A program made the translations under genes and the position numbers. From Pontibacter aydingkolensis (GTDB lineage: Bacteria; Bacteroidota; Bacteroidia; Cytophagales; Hymenobacteraceae), in the NCBI RefSeq assembly GCF_019443125.1, contig NZ_JAHYXK010000027.1:1-41334 (forward strand): a stretch of 41,334 bases of DNA, in the 5' to 3' direction. Shown here in pieces: positions 8,424-15,894 of the stretch (the first letter of the stretch is position 1; the number at the start of each line of letters is the position of its first letter). The notes under the pieces were generated by a model. It did no database searches. It was not told the origin of the DNA and worked only from the letters and a program-made list of their open reading frames with translations.

Positions 8424-8579
8424 CTTCGATGAGCTTATACTTTTTCTGGCCCTCTGCCAGAAGAAGTAAATTCTGCAACAGCACAACATCCATATAAATC
8501 TATACTATTAGCCTGAGCCATTTAAAAGAATCTTTCCTATATTAGTAACCTCTACCATATTACAAAGCCGGAAGCAAAC

Positions 8580-9725
8580 ATGTACTTAAGCCTCTTTGAT
8601 ATCGTCATTCTGTTTGGTGCGCTGCAGGGGCTTATACTTGGTTTGGTATTACTCTTCTCGCGGCCGGAAGAACGCATTTCAGGCAGCAAAAACTTTTTGG
8701 CGCTGCTGGTGCTCATACTTGTTTATAACGGCCTCGAAACCTTTAGCTGGAGTTCTAACATTACCACATTCAATTACTTTTTCAGCCTGTTCCCGAACGT
8801 CCTTATTTTTGGACTTGGGCCTTGTTTATACTTATACATCCGGTCTTTTACACAGCCTGAAGGATTCTCCACAAAAACGTTACTCAAGCATTTTGCCATA
8901 GTGGGAGTGCAGCTTGCGCTGCGCCTTTTTATACTTCTCATCGCCACCCTTAACCAGCGCGGCACTGTGCTGGGCCTTTGGAGTGCCGACCTGGACGTAT
9001 TGCACAACGTGGCTTCGGATAACCTGGCGGTCGTGGCATTCTGGTTTTACCTGGTGCTTTCGGGTAGGGAGTTGTGGCTGCAGAACAAGCGTAACCAACT
9101 AGCCCCTGAAGAAGAACAAACACCCTATAAATGGCTGCGCACGCTTTACCTGTTCACCGTGCTGTGGGGCGTTGCCTGGGCCGTAACTATGGTTTACCCT
9201 GTGGTGTTTAAAGCAAACCAAAGTAGCTACTACTATCCTATCGAGGTATTGCAGGTATTGTTTATTTACTGGCTGGGCATTACCGGTTTTTACCGCATTA
9301 AAGTAGTGCAGGTAGAGTCGCAGAAAAGAACCAACGCATACTTTGAGGGGATAGATAACGAGGTAGTTGAGAAGTGCGAAAAGGCACTTTCGAAAGCCAT
9401 GGAAACTGATAAGTTATACTTGGATCCGGAGCTTACGGTAGGTAAACTGGCCGATCATATCAACATCAGTTCTAAAACCATTTCGGCGGTACTTAACCAG
9501 CACCTGCAAAAAGGCTTTAGCGAGTACGTTAACGATTACAGAGTTGCTGAAGTAAAGCGCCGCCTAGCACGCCACGAAACTAAAACCTTGACCATTGCCG
9601 GTATTGCCCTCGATTCGGGGTTTAACTCCATGGCTACGTTCCAGCGGGTGTTCAAAGCCTCTGAGAACATAACGCCAAAAGAATTTGTAGCGCTGGTAGC
9701 CGAAAACAAATCACAGAAGGTCTGA
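8580..9725 (+). CDS. Membrane-anchored AraC-family transcriptional regulator
   Basis: 381 residues. The first about 240 form seven hydrophobic membrane helices (for example at residues 6-28, 39-55, 72-88, 105-124 and 196-213), joined to a cytosolic AraC-type domain at about 280-375. That domain has the two helix-turn-helix units TVGKLADHINISSKTISAVLNQ and IAGIALDSGFNSMATFQRVFKA, ending ITPKEFVAL. A seven-helix sensor fused to AraC is a recurrent Bacteroidetes arrangement, so DNA binding presumably responds to a membrane signal. Target genes cannot be read here; the following SRPBCC gene is only 66 bases away on the same strand. Confidence 0.88.
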   Translation: MYLSLFDIVILFGALQGLILGLVLLFSRPEERISGSKNFLALLVLILVYNGLETFSWSSNITTFNYFFSLFPNVLIFGLGPCLYLYIRSFTQPEGFSTKTLLKHFAIVGVQLALRLFILLIATLNQRGTVLGLWSADLDVLHNVASDNLAVVAFWFYLVLSGRELWLQNKRNQLAPEEEQTPYKWLRTLYLFTVLWGVAWAVTMVYPVVFKANQSSYYYPIEVLQVLFIYWLGITGFYRIKVVQVESQKRTNAYFEGIDNEVVEKCEKALSKAMETDKLYLDPELTVGKLADHINISSKTISAVLNQHLQKGFSEYVNDYRVAEVKRRLARHETKTLTIAGIALDSGFNSMATFQRVFKASENITPKEFVALVAENKSQKV

Positions 9726-9791
9726 AAGTTTATACTTTTTATACTTCTGCGAATCTAAATACCTAACTTACTATCAACATAACACCTTTAC

Positions 9792-10172
9792 ATGAAAGAC
9801 TATAAGAAATACTACATTATCCCGGCTTCTCCGGACGAGGTTTACGTGGCCCTGACCAAGCCCATTACAATACAGCTTTGGTCTGGCGACAGTGCGGTAA
9901 TGTCTACAGAGCCTGGGTCTGAGTTTGAGTTGTTTGAGGGCAGCATTGTGGGCAAGAACTTAGAGTTTGAAGAAAACAAAAAAATCGTGCAGCAATGGTA
10001 TTTCGGCGAGCAGGAAGAACCCTCTATTGTTACCATCAAACTGCACCCTCATAAGTATGGCACCTCGGCAGAACTGCGCCACAGCAACATCCCCGATGAG
10101 GCTTATGATGATATTACACAAGGTTGGGACGAAGCCTATTTTGGTGCACTGATTGAGTTCTACGAAGACTAA
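9792..10172 (+). CDS. SRPBCC (START/Bet v1-like) domain protein, AHSA1 type
   Basis: 126 residues beginning with a KKYYIIPASPDEVYVALTKP strand-helix, then FELFEGSIVGKNLEFEENKKIVQQWYFG and a C-terminal helix ITQGWDEAYFGALIEFYED. This is the helix-grip fold of the AHSA1/SRPBCC group, whose small cytosolic members bind lipids or hydrophobic ligands. The EGSIVGKNLEFEENKKIVQQW stretch is typical of AHSA1-like proteins. It follows the AraC-type regulator closely and may be co-transcribed. Confidence 0.82.
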   Translation: MKDYKKYYIIPASPDEVYVALTKPITIQLWSGDSAVMSTEPGSEFELFEGSIVGKNLEFEENKKIVQQWYFGEQEEPSIVTIKLHPHKYGTSAELRHSNIPDEAYDDITQGWDEAYFGALIEFYED

Positions 10173-10205
10173 TAGCATTATACTTTGTACTCACCCAACT
10201 CCATC

Positions 10206-10853
10206 ATGAAAACAACATACCTACTGCTGTTAATGGTTTTTACCTGCCAGTTTGCGCTGGCACAGAGCGGCCAATATGTACGCAAAACAAAAGAAACAAC
10301 CGTTGTTCATTACGCCGAAGACCAAAGCCATGCTATTGTTAATGGTGTAAAAACCAGCAACAATGTCATGTATCTTTTTAAGCCTGACGAGATCGTTTTA
10401 AGGCGGGTCCATTCAGAAAATGTGAGCATGCACGTTTTAGTGTTCGGTATTGAGGTAAAAAACAGCAACCACCCTGTACTGAAATATTTTGAGCATCAGG
10501 CAAAGCTTAAGATCCGAAACAAATACTTTGAGCATAATACACTGCCAAAGATCAACCCAGCACAGGTGGCTTCGCTTGCATTTCATAAGGGAGATGATCA
10601 GTCAGCCAGCTACCTGGAAGTAACACTGCTTGATCCGGAAAACACACCTAAACAACAGTACAAATACGGTACAGTAACGGAAAAAAGCCAGTATTACGAC
10701 GTAGATGGCCGAATAGTAGACACCAGCACAACGCCCCTGCCAATGCTGCGCAAAGGATCCTTTACTTCAGAAACGCTTTGCTGCAAAGAAGCATACGAAA
10801 AATATCACGACCTCAGGTTTATAAAGGGAATTCAAGTGATGTGCTCAAACTAA
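10206..10853 (+). CDS. Secreted protein of unknown function
   Basis: 215 residues from the ATG at 10206; the signal peptide MKTTYLLLLMVFTCQFALAQ is clear and supports this start over an upstream TTG. The mature part is beta-rich and has repeated short strands such as AIVNGVKTSNNVMYLF, SMHVLVFGIEV and QYKYGTVTEKSQYYDVDG, with two adjacent Cys residues near 194 and a final Cys near the C-terminus. No known domain is recognised. It begins 33 bases after the SRPBCC gene on the same strand. Confidence 0.7.
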   Translation: MKTTYLLLLMVFTCQFALAQSGQYVRKTKETTVVHYAEDQSHAIVNGVKTSNNVMYLFKPDEIVLRRVHSENVSMHVLVFGIEVKNSNHPVLKYFEHQAKLKIRNKYFEHNTLPKINPAQVASLAFHKGDDQSASYLEVTLLDPENTPKQQYKYGTVTEKSQYYDVDGRIVDTSTTPLPMLRKGSFTSETLCCKEAYEKYHDLRFIKGIQVMCSN

Positions 10854-11184
10854 AACCCTGATTTTCCAGTCTTTGTTAAAATTATTTATCCATAAGCAAC
10901 CTGAAATATAACGTCTGCATCTAATCAACATGACACATTAAAAGGCAGCAGAACCTATACTCACAAAAACTATGGGAAAATAATTAACGCAGAATAACGC
11001 TTATCAAAAGCCGAAAAAGTAAATTGCCTGCTCATTATTCAGGGCATTTTACGGCTGGCCCCGAAATTTTTACGATACTTGTACTTTAGTCTTTTATACT
11101 TCTGGTACAGGCCTTACTATAGCAAGCAAGACGCAAAGTATTGCGTCTCTACATTCCGAATAACGAACAACTAATAACGAATAA
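10854..11184. other. Intergenic region with short palindrome
   Basis: About 330 bases without a gene, between genes that converge on it. It contains the hairpin GACGCAA-AGTA-TTGCGTC (11130-11147), a word common as a dispersed repeat in Bacteroidetes, a TTATACTT word at about 11094, and a short tandem of AATAACGAA-type units at about 11158-11186. Nothing else is evident. Confidence 0.6.
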
Positions 11185-11802
11185 CTAAAAGCTGTCTCTC
11201 CTGTTCAGGTAATCCAGCACCTCCTCTACCTTAGCCAGATCACCCATGTTGCCATACTTGTGTATGCGTTCCATTTCGCCGGCTATCAATTGGGCGCGCG
11301 TGCCTGTTACCTTTCCCTGAGAATGCACCACCTTTTCGCACCACGACAGGTTTCTGCCGGGGTAACTGTATACTTTCAGCTTCGGGTAATGTTCCTGTAC
11401 AGCAGTTACAGCCGTCATAAAAGCGCGAGGCTGCTGAAACGGAGAGGCTGTTGCAATTACACTTTCATAACCAATCTTTTTGGCATGCTTTATGGCGTTC
11501 TGTGCTTCTACGCGCGTGTTCAGGCTGCTTGTGCCTGGGGTTACTGGCACAGGCTCTATCTCCTCCTTTTTTATGCCAAGCTTTTCCAACTCCTCTAGCC
11601 AAGCATCAAACCCGGGGTAACCACTCAAAGGTTCTGTTTCCAGAAACATGACTTTTTTTGCCAGTTTGTTGCTCAGTAAGTATACAGCAGAGGCAAATAC
11701 CGACTGCTGATTATCTTCTGTCTGCCCGAATAGGAAAACGGCATCGGCTGGTGCCGGTGGCAGGGTGTCGCAGAGGGTACGGATGATGAGTTCTTCTAGC
11801 AT
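11185..11802 (-). CDS. YdcF / DUF218-like protein
   Basis: 205 residues with the alpha/beta pattern of the YdcF-ElyC-SanA (DUF218) family: DAVFLFGQTEDNQQSVFASAVYLL near the N-terminus, KKVMFLETEPLSGYPGF, then TSSLNTRVEAQNAIKHAKKIG and SVIATASPFQQPRAFMTAV. The family has a nucleotide-binding-like fold and acts in envelope homeostasis in some species, but this soluble form has no membrane helix and its substrate is unknown. Short gene with about 100 bases to the divergent neighbour at 11906. It may be a stand-alone unit. Confidence 0.72.
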   Translation of the reverse strand: MLEELIIRTLCDTLPPAPADAVFLFGQTEDNQQSVFASAVYLLSNKLAKKVMFLETEPLSGYPGFDAWLEELEKLGIKKEEIEPVPVTPGTSSLNTRVEAQNAIKHAKKIGYESVIATASPFQQPRAFMTAVTAVQEHYPKLKVYSYPGRNLSWCEKVVHSQGKVTGTRAQLIAGEMERIHKYGNMGDLAKVEEVLDYLNRRDSF

Positions 11803-11905
11803 AGGAGCAATATACGAAGCAATGGCTTTTTGGTAACTTGTTTAAAAGTATATAATGATTTCCTGCGGAAGTGGTAAATTGCAACATTAACCCAGCAACA
11901 CAAAC

Positions 11906-12325
11906 ATGAGAATATTTGTACTTTCTGCCATACTTGTACTTCTAACCATGACCGCTTACAGCCAGCAGCACTTAGATAATGAGGCTCTTTTAGCACCGGT
12001 AAAGCAACAACTGGAGGCTTACAACAACCGCGACATAGAGAAATTTGCCAGCGCCTTTAGCGAGGATGTGAAAGTATACCGCCAGCCGGGTGTGCTTACC
12101 TATCAGGGCCGCGATGAGTTAAAAAAACGCTACGGTGCCATGTTTGCCGCCACCCCGGATCTGCACTGCGAAATAGTAAACCGCATTGTTGCCGGTGAGG
12201 TGGTAATAGACCAGGAGAAAGTGCAGCGAACCAAAGGTCAGCCCCGAACCGATGCAATTGCCGTTTACCGTGTAAAGAATGGTTTGATAGTTGAAGTGAC
12301 GTTTATACCTCCTGTCAGCAATTAG
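11906..12325 (+). CDS. Secreted NTF2-like / SnoaL-like protein
   Basis: 139 residues with signal peptide MRIFVLSAILVLLTMTAYSQ followed by the helix LAPVKQQLEAYNNRDIEKFASAF, SEDVKVYRQPG, GRDELKKRYGAMFAA and a closing strand pair DAIAVYRVKNGLIVEVTFIP. This is the NTF2-like fold, placed outside the cytosol by the signal peptide. No catalytic residue pattern can be assigned, so it may bind a ligand or act as a steroid isomerase-like enzyme. It lies 44 bases before the VF530 gene on the same strand. Confidence 0.8.
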   Translation: MRIFVLSAILVLLTMTAYSQQHLDNEALLAPVKQQLEAYNNRDIEKFASAFSEDVKVYRQPGVLTYQGRDELKKRYGAMFAATPDLHCEIVNRIVAGEVVIDQEKVQRTKGQPRTDAIAVYRVKNGLIVEVTFIPPVSN

Positions 12326-12369
12326 CCTGTACGTATAAATTGTAGTTTCTACTTTATACCTTTGTACCC

Positions 12370-12594
12370 ATGGCAGAAGAACAAAAGAACAATCCACTGC
12401 ACGGCAAAACGCTGCAGGCAATTCTCGAACACCTCGTGGACTACTATGGTTGGGATGAACTCAGCCACAAGATCAACATCAACTGCTTCAAGAACAACCC
12501 AAGTATAAAATCCAGCCTGGCTTTTCTGCGCAAAACCCCTTGGGCAAGAGAGAAGGTGGAGAGCTTGTATCTTTATACTTTGCGGAGAGGGTAA
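12370..12594 (+). CDS. VF530 (DUF2132) DNA-binding protein
   Basis: A 74-residue protein that matches the VF530/DUF2132 family over its whole length: NPLHGKTLQAILEHLVDYYG, WDELSHKININCF and NPSIKSSLAFLRKTPWAREK. Structural work places the family in a helical DNA-binding fold, but its cellular role is not established. A TACCTTTG box at 12357-12364 sits only 5 bases before the ATG, hinting at a very short leader. Confidence 0.92.
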   Translation: MAEEQKNNPLHGKTLQAILEHLVDYYGWDELSHKININCFKNNPSIKSSLAFLRKTPWAREKVESLYLYTLRRG

Positions 12595-12612
12595 GGGCAA
12601 GTTTTTCTAATT

Positions 12613-12657
12613 ACCGTTTCCAACCACCCCTGCCCCTCCTTGTCTAAGGAGGGGAGT
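12613..12657 (-). repeat. 45-bp inverted repeat left of the DUF559 gene (copy R2)
   Basis: Read on the minus strand it runs from ACTCCCCTCCTTAGACAAGG to GGTTGGAAACGGT and is identical over 45 bases to the copy at 13083-13127 in the opposite direction. It contains its own palindrome CCCCTCCTT-AGAC-AAGGAGGGG. It ends three bases before the DUF559 stop codon. Confidence 0.95.
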
Positions 12658-12660
12658 TCT

Positions 12661-13017
12661 TTACTTACTGAAGCAAGCGCTGATTTCTTGTAGCACGGCA
12701 TCTAACTGTTGGAAAACATCTTGATTTTCAAATCTCAGAACTTTGATGCCTAGTTTATATAGCTTTTGATCTCGCACCATATCTGCCTGTTCCGCAACAG
12801 AATGCTCGTGCACTTGCCCATCTAACTCAATTGCCAGACGTTCGGAAGGGCAGTAGAAGTCAAGTATAAAGTTACCTATGCTGTGCTGGCGTCTAAACTT
12901 GCGACCTTCCAACTGAGAATCATTCAGATATTTCCATAGCTCTGCTTCTGCAGGAGTTAAATTTCTTCTTAGCTCCCTGCGGTTATCCCTCAAATATTTT
13001 CTATTATGAAGCGCCAT
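12661..13017 (-). CDS. DUF559 endonuclease-domain protein (Vsr-like)
   Basis: About 118 residues from ATG 13017 (MALHNRKYLRDNRREL), the typical family start; an ATG at 13044 would add nine residues. The DUF559 core follows: RRNLTPAEAELWKYL, RKFRRQHSIGNFILDFYC and LAIELDGQVHEHSVAEQAD, giving the D...E-x-D-G catalytic pattern of the PD-(D/E)xK/Vsr-like nuclease superfamily, then GIKVLRFENQDVF. It should nick or cut DNA, but no target is known. The gene fills the whole space between two perfect 45-bp inverted repeats, so it may be the coding part of a small mobile element. Confidence 0.92.
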   Translation of the reverse strand: MALHNRKYLRDNRRELRRNLTPAEAELWKYLNDSQLEGRKFRRQHSIGNFILDFYCPSERLAIELDGQVHEHSVAEQADMVRDQKLYKLGIKVLRFENQDVFQQLDAVLQEISACFSK

Positions 13018-13082
13018 TCCAATCCCTTTTTCGTAAACCAGCAAAGTTGAGTAAACGCAAAAAAGTACATTAAGTAGGTAAA

Positions 13083-13127
13083 ACTCCCCTCCTTAGACAA
13101 GGAGGGGCAGGGGTGGTTGGAAACGGT
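13083..13127 (+). repeat. 45-bp inverted repeat right of the DUF559 gene (copy R3 partner of 12613)
   Basis: Identical over 45 bases to 12613-12657 but in inverted orientation, so the pair forms terminal inverted repeats around a 515-bp unit. The inner flank GTAGGTAAA also resembles the reverse complement of the left inner flank and the flank of the solo copy at 141, extending the similarity inward. Confidence 0.95.
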
Positions 13128-13185
13128 GCTGAGAACCGGCTTCACCACAACCTACCCATGTACCTACATTATTTTTACACAAAAA

Positions 13186-13217
13186 TTTGGATTTCTGAAA
13201 ATCGTGTGCATACTTTG
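13186..13217 (+). promoter_or_regulatory. Promoter of the SAM-riboswitch/polycysteine-leader operon
   Basis: A TTTGG box at 13186-13190 is followed after 20 bases by TACTTTG at 13211-13217, close to the Bacteroidetes -33 TTG / -7 TAnnTTTG pattern. Transcription would begin about ten bases on, just before the riboswitch. Confidence 0.5.
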
Positions 13218-13250
13218 CATCTGTAAAGTCAATTACCCTCACAGGATTTG

Positions 13251-13351
13251 ATTTATAAAGAAGAAGGGAGAGAACAGGCTCTGTGAACTTCTAGCAACCA
13301 GTTTAAAAACAAGGTGCTAATTCCTGCCTAAAAAATTTAGGGGATATAAAT
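13251..13351 (+). ncRNA. SAM-I (S-box) riboswitch
   Basis: The conserved S-box core is present in order: GGGAGAGAACAGGCTCTG, CTTCTAGCAACCA and AAGGTGCTAATTCCTGCC. P1 can form from ATTTATA (13251-13257) with TATAAAT (13345-13351) and the P2 base from AGAAG with CTTCT. S-box RNAs bind S-adenosylmethionine and switch off sulfur, methionine and cysteine genes. The hairpin CCTAAA-AAA-TTTAGG (13327-13341) just before the leader ORF may be part of the expression platform. It lies directly upstream of the ORF at 13360. Confidence 0.87.
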
Positions 13352-13359
13352 TCACAAAA

Positions 13360-13476
13360 ATGAAAATTTCAGTATCTCATCTTGCTGCCGCACAGGCAAA
13401 CATTTTCAACCGATCAAACGTCGGCACTACTACTTTACAATCTACGCATTTCTGTTGTTGTTGCTGTTGCTGCTAA
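13360..13476 (+). CDS. 38-residue leader peptide ending in seven cysteines
   Basis: A short ORF begins 9 bases after the riboswitch P1 strand. It starts MKISVSHLAAAQANIF and ends LQSTHF followed by seven Cys codons, TGT TGT TGT TGC TGT TGC TGC, at 13453-13473, directly before TAA. Seven successive codons for the scarcest amino acid are best explained as a ribosome-stalling sensor of charged tRNA-Cys, as in attenuators and the polycysteine leader ORFs known in actinobacteria. It lies between a SAM riboswitch and an organosulfur operon. A second possibility is a precursor peptide modified by the ATP-grasp enzyme encoded downstream. No experimental evidence of translation exists here. Confidence 0.7.
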   Translation: MKISVSHLAAAQANIFNRSNVGTTTLQSTHFCCCCCCC

Positions 13477-13726
13477 CACAACTGGGCAAAGTATAAACCT
13501 GTTGTAGCACTTTCGGTGCTCATAATAATTAATACTCTTGCTGCAGTCTCCTGAGTAGCCCTGGCTTTCTGTGTCCTTACCAGAAAGCTACTGGAGTAAT
13601 TGTATCTATATTTTTGGGTACGTCACCTCCTGTCCTACTCTTTTCCCAAGTCATTTTAGCAATACTAATTCAGGTGATATTTCCTCACCTGGCTGGCTAT
13701 ACTTATACTTTTAATCAGAAACAACT
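13477..13726 (+). promoter_or_regulatory. Structured leader RNA between the polycysteine ORF and the ATP-grasp gene
   Basis: A first hairpin AGCAC-TTTCG-GTGCT occupies 13506-13520. A large hairpin follows: CTCC (13548-13551) with GGAG (13593-13596), AGTAG (13554-13558) with CTACT (13588-13592), and CTTTCTG (13565-13571) with CAGAAAG (13581-13587). A downstream T-rich stretch TATATTTTTGGG is not a classical U-tract, so terminator, antiterminator or translational control remain possible. About 130 bases then lead to the ATG at 13727. Confidence 0.6.
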
Positions 13727-14707
13727 ATGTCTACATCAGTAAAACCAATCGCTATTTTCTATGAGCACCAGGAGTGGTTTAAGCCGCTTTTCAACGAGCT
13801 CGATCAGAACGAAATTCCATATGTTAGTCTGGATGCTGCCCGCCATACCTATGACATTACGGCACAGGAAATCCCTTACAGCTTATTCTTTAACCGCATG
13901 AGCCCATCGGCTTACCTGCGCAACAACGAGAACGGCATTTTCTACACGTTAAGCCTGCTGGCACACCTTGAATCAAAGGGTATTCCGGTGGTAAATGGCT
14001 ACAAAGCCTTTCAACACGAAACCTCTAAAGCGCTGCAGCTTAGCTTGCTGGAGAAACTAGGACTGCCTTATCCAAAATCAAGAGTCATCAACCATGCCTC
14101 ACAGGCCATTGCTGCCGCAGAAGGATTGCGTTACCCGATTGTGGTAAAAGCAAACATAGGTGGTAGCGGCGCTGGCATCACCCGCTTCGACTCTCCTGAA
14201 GAGTTGGCCTTGGCTGTATCTACAAACCAGATCAGCCTGGGCATAGACCACACGGCGCTGGTGCAGGAGTATATTACGGCTCGTGACGGCCACATCAACA
14301 GAGTAGAGACCTTGGGCGGTAAGTACCTGTATGCCATTAAAGTATACACCGACGGTGAAAGCTTTAACCTCTGCCCTGCCGACATATGCCAGACTACTGG
14401 CGGCAAAGAGCTGGTGCGTAACGCCTGCGCCATCGATGCCCCCAAAAATGGCATGCGTGTAGAAGCCTATACTCCGCCACAAGATGTGATTGACGCTATT
14501 GAGAAGATTGTGCAGGAAGCCGGCATTGACGTGGGTGGCATCGAGTACATGGTGGATGACCGCGACGGGCAGCTATACTATTACGATGTAAATGCGCTGT
14601 CGAACTTTGTGGCAGATGCTGTGAATGTGATAGGTTTTAACCCGCACGCACGCCTGGCAGAGTACCTGGTAACAAAAGCTGAACTTAAACTGGAGGAGGT
14701 AAAATAA
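13727..14707 (+). CDS. ATP-grasp ligase (RimK-like)
   Basis: 326 residues with the ATP-grasp fold: an N-terminal VKPIAIFYEHQEWFKPLFNEL preATP-grasp part, then the central YPIVVKANIGGSGAGITRF loop, LVQEYITARDGHINRVETLG and the C-terminal GIDVGGIEYMVDDRDGQLYYYDVN, which contains the E/N metal-binding positions. These enzymes join a carboxylate (via acyl phosphate) to an amine or thiol; the substrate is not evident. It ends in TAATG, overlapping the next ATG by one base, so translation of the two is coupled. The operon is preceded by the SAM riboswitch and polycysteine ORF, which argues for a role in sulfur metabolism; a peptide-ligase role on the leader peptide is the alternative. Confidence 0.85.
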   Translation: MSTSVKPIAIFYEHQEWFKPLFNELDQNEIPYVSLDAARHTYDITAQEIPYSLFFNRMSPSAYLRNNENGIFYTLSLLAHLESKGIPVVNGYKAFQHETSKALQLSLLEKLGLPYPKSRVINHASQAIAAAEGLRYPIVVKANIGGSGAGITRFDSPEELALAVSTNQISLGIDHTALVQEYITARDGHINRVETLGGKYLYAIKVYTDGESFNLCPADICQTTGGKELVRNACAIDAPKNGMRVEAYTPPQDVIDAIEKIVQEAGIDVGGIEYMVDDRDGQLYYYDVNALSNFVADAVNVIGFNPHARLAEYLVTKAELKLEEVK

Positions 14708-15741
14708 TGGAATTCGGATATTGGTTACCCGTTTTTGGAGGATGGCTGCGCAACGTGCCTGACGAAGGCATGGACACCTCTTGGGACTACATTAAAAAGT
14801 TAGCCCAAAACAGCGAGAGCTGGGGCTACAGCCTGTCACTTATAGCAGAGCTTTACCTGAACGATATAAAAGGTGAAGAGGCTCCGGCACTAGATGCCTG
14901 GTCTACGGCAGCGGCACTGGCAGCTGTAACAGAGCAGATGGAAATAATGGTGGCAGTTCGACCTACCTTCCATAACCCGGCGCTGCTGGCAAAGCAGGCG
15001 GCAAACATTGCGCACATCAGTAACAACAGGCTTTCGCTAAACGTGGTATCGTCGTGGTGGCGCGATGAGGCTCTAAAATATGGCATACAGTTCGAGCAAC
15101 ACGACGACCGCTATGCCCGCACCAGCGAGTGGCTGGATATTATTACCAACGTGTGGGAAAAAGACCACTTCAGTTATCAGGGCAAATACTATAACCTGGA
15201 GGATAACATCTTGCAGCCGAAGCCAGTCAAAAAGCCATTCCTGTATGCTGGCGGTGAGTCTGAGGCAGCTAAGAACATGATCTCAAGCCAATGCGACGGC
15301 TACGTAATGCACGGCGACTCCCCTGAGCAGATCGGCAAACGCATCGACGACATGAAACGCCGACGCGACGCGCTTGGCCTGCCTCCGCTTAAATTCGGTG
15401 TGGCTGCTTATAGCATTGTGCGCGATTCTGATGCTGAAGTTAAAAAGGAGCTGAACCGCATTACAAATGTGCAAGCATCAGCAGCTGGTTTTAAGAACTA
15501 CCAGCAATGGCTATCAGGTACGCAACTGGAGCAGCAACTGTCTCTGCAGGATTACTCGGTGTCTAACCGTGGGCTGCGTTCTGGCTTAGTAGGTACGCCA
15601 GCCCAGGTACAGGACAGAGTGGCCGAGTTCGAGGCAGTAGGTGTTGATTTCTTCTTACTGCAGTGCAGTCCGCAACTAGAGGAGATGGAGCGTTTTTCTG
15701 ACTCGGTTATCAAAGCGCATACTTTATCAGCCACTGCTTAA
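14707..15741 (+). CDS. LLM-class flavin-dependent monooxygenase (SsuD/SfnG-like)
   Basis: 344 residues of the bacterial-luciferase-like TIM-barrel family: FGYWLPVFGGWLRNVPDEG, SWGYSLSLIAELYLND, the MEIMVAVRPTFHNPALLAKQAANI segment, then SLNVVSSWWRDEALKYG and FLYAGGESEAAKNM. The conserved layout matches alkanesulfonate and dimethylsulfone monooxygenases that use reduced FMN to release sulfite or a sulfinate. Start ATG 14707 overlaps the stop of the ATP-grasp gene, so they form one translational unit. The pair probably scavenges organic sulfur when cysteine and SAM are low. A strong terminator follows. The exact substrate is not known. Confidence 0.88.
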   Translation: MEFGYWLPVFGGWLRNVPDEGMDTSWDYIKKLAQNSESWGYSLSLIAELYLNDIKGEEAPALDAWSTAAALAAVTEQMEIMVAVRPTFHNPALLAKQAANIAHISNNRLSLNVVSSWWRDEALKYGIQFEQHDDRYARTSEWLDIITNVWEKDHFSYQGKYYNLEDNILQPKPVKKPFLYAGGESEAAKNMISSQCDGYVMHGDSPEQIGKRIDDMKRRRDALGLPPLKFGVAAYSIVRDSDAEVKKELNRITNVQASAAGFKNYQQWLSGTQLEQQLSLQDYSVSNRGLRSGLVGTPAQVQDRVAEFEAVGVDFFLLQCSPQLEEMERFSDSVIKAHTLSATA

Positions 15742-15785
15742 CATAATTATCACACTTTAAACAACCAGTTAACTAAACTAACCTG

Positions 15786-15822
15786 AATCCCCTGTCGCTT
15801 TTAGCAGCAGGGGATTTTTTAT
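15786..15822 (+). terminator. Terminator of the sulfur-regulated operon
   Basis: AATCCCCTG (15786-15794) pairs with CAGGGGATT (15808-15816), and an internal GCT...AGC extends the stem, followed by TTTTTTA. Confidence 0.9.
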
Positions 15823-15894
15823 TACACACCCATCATCAAAAAAGCTTAATATACCAGCTACTTTGATAGTTATGGTGTTAGTACAACCCTTCTA

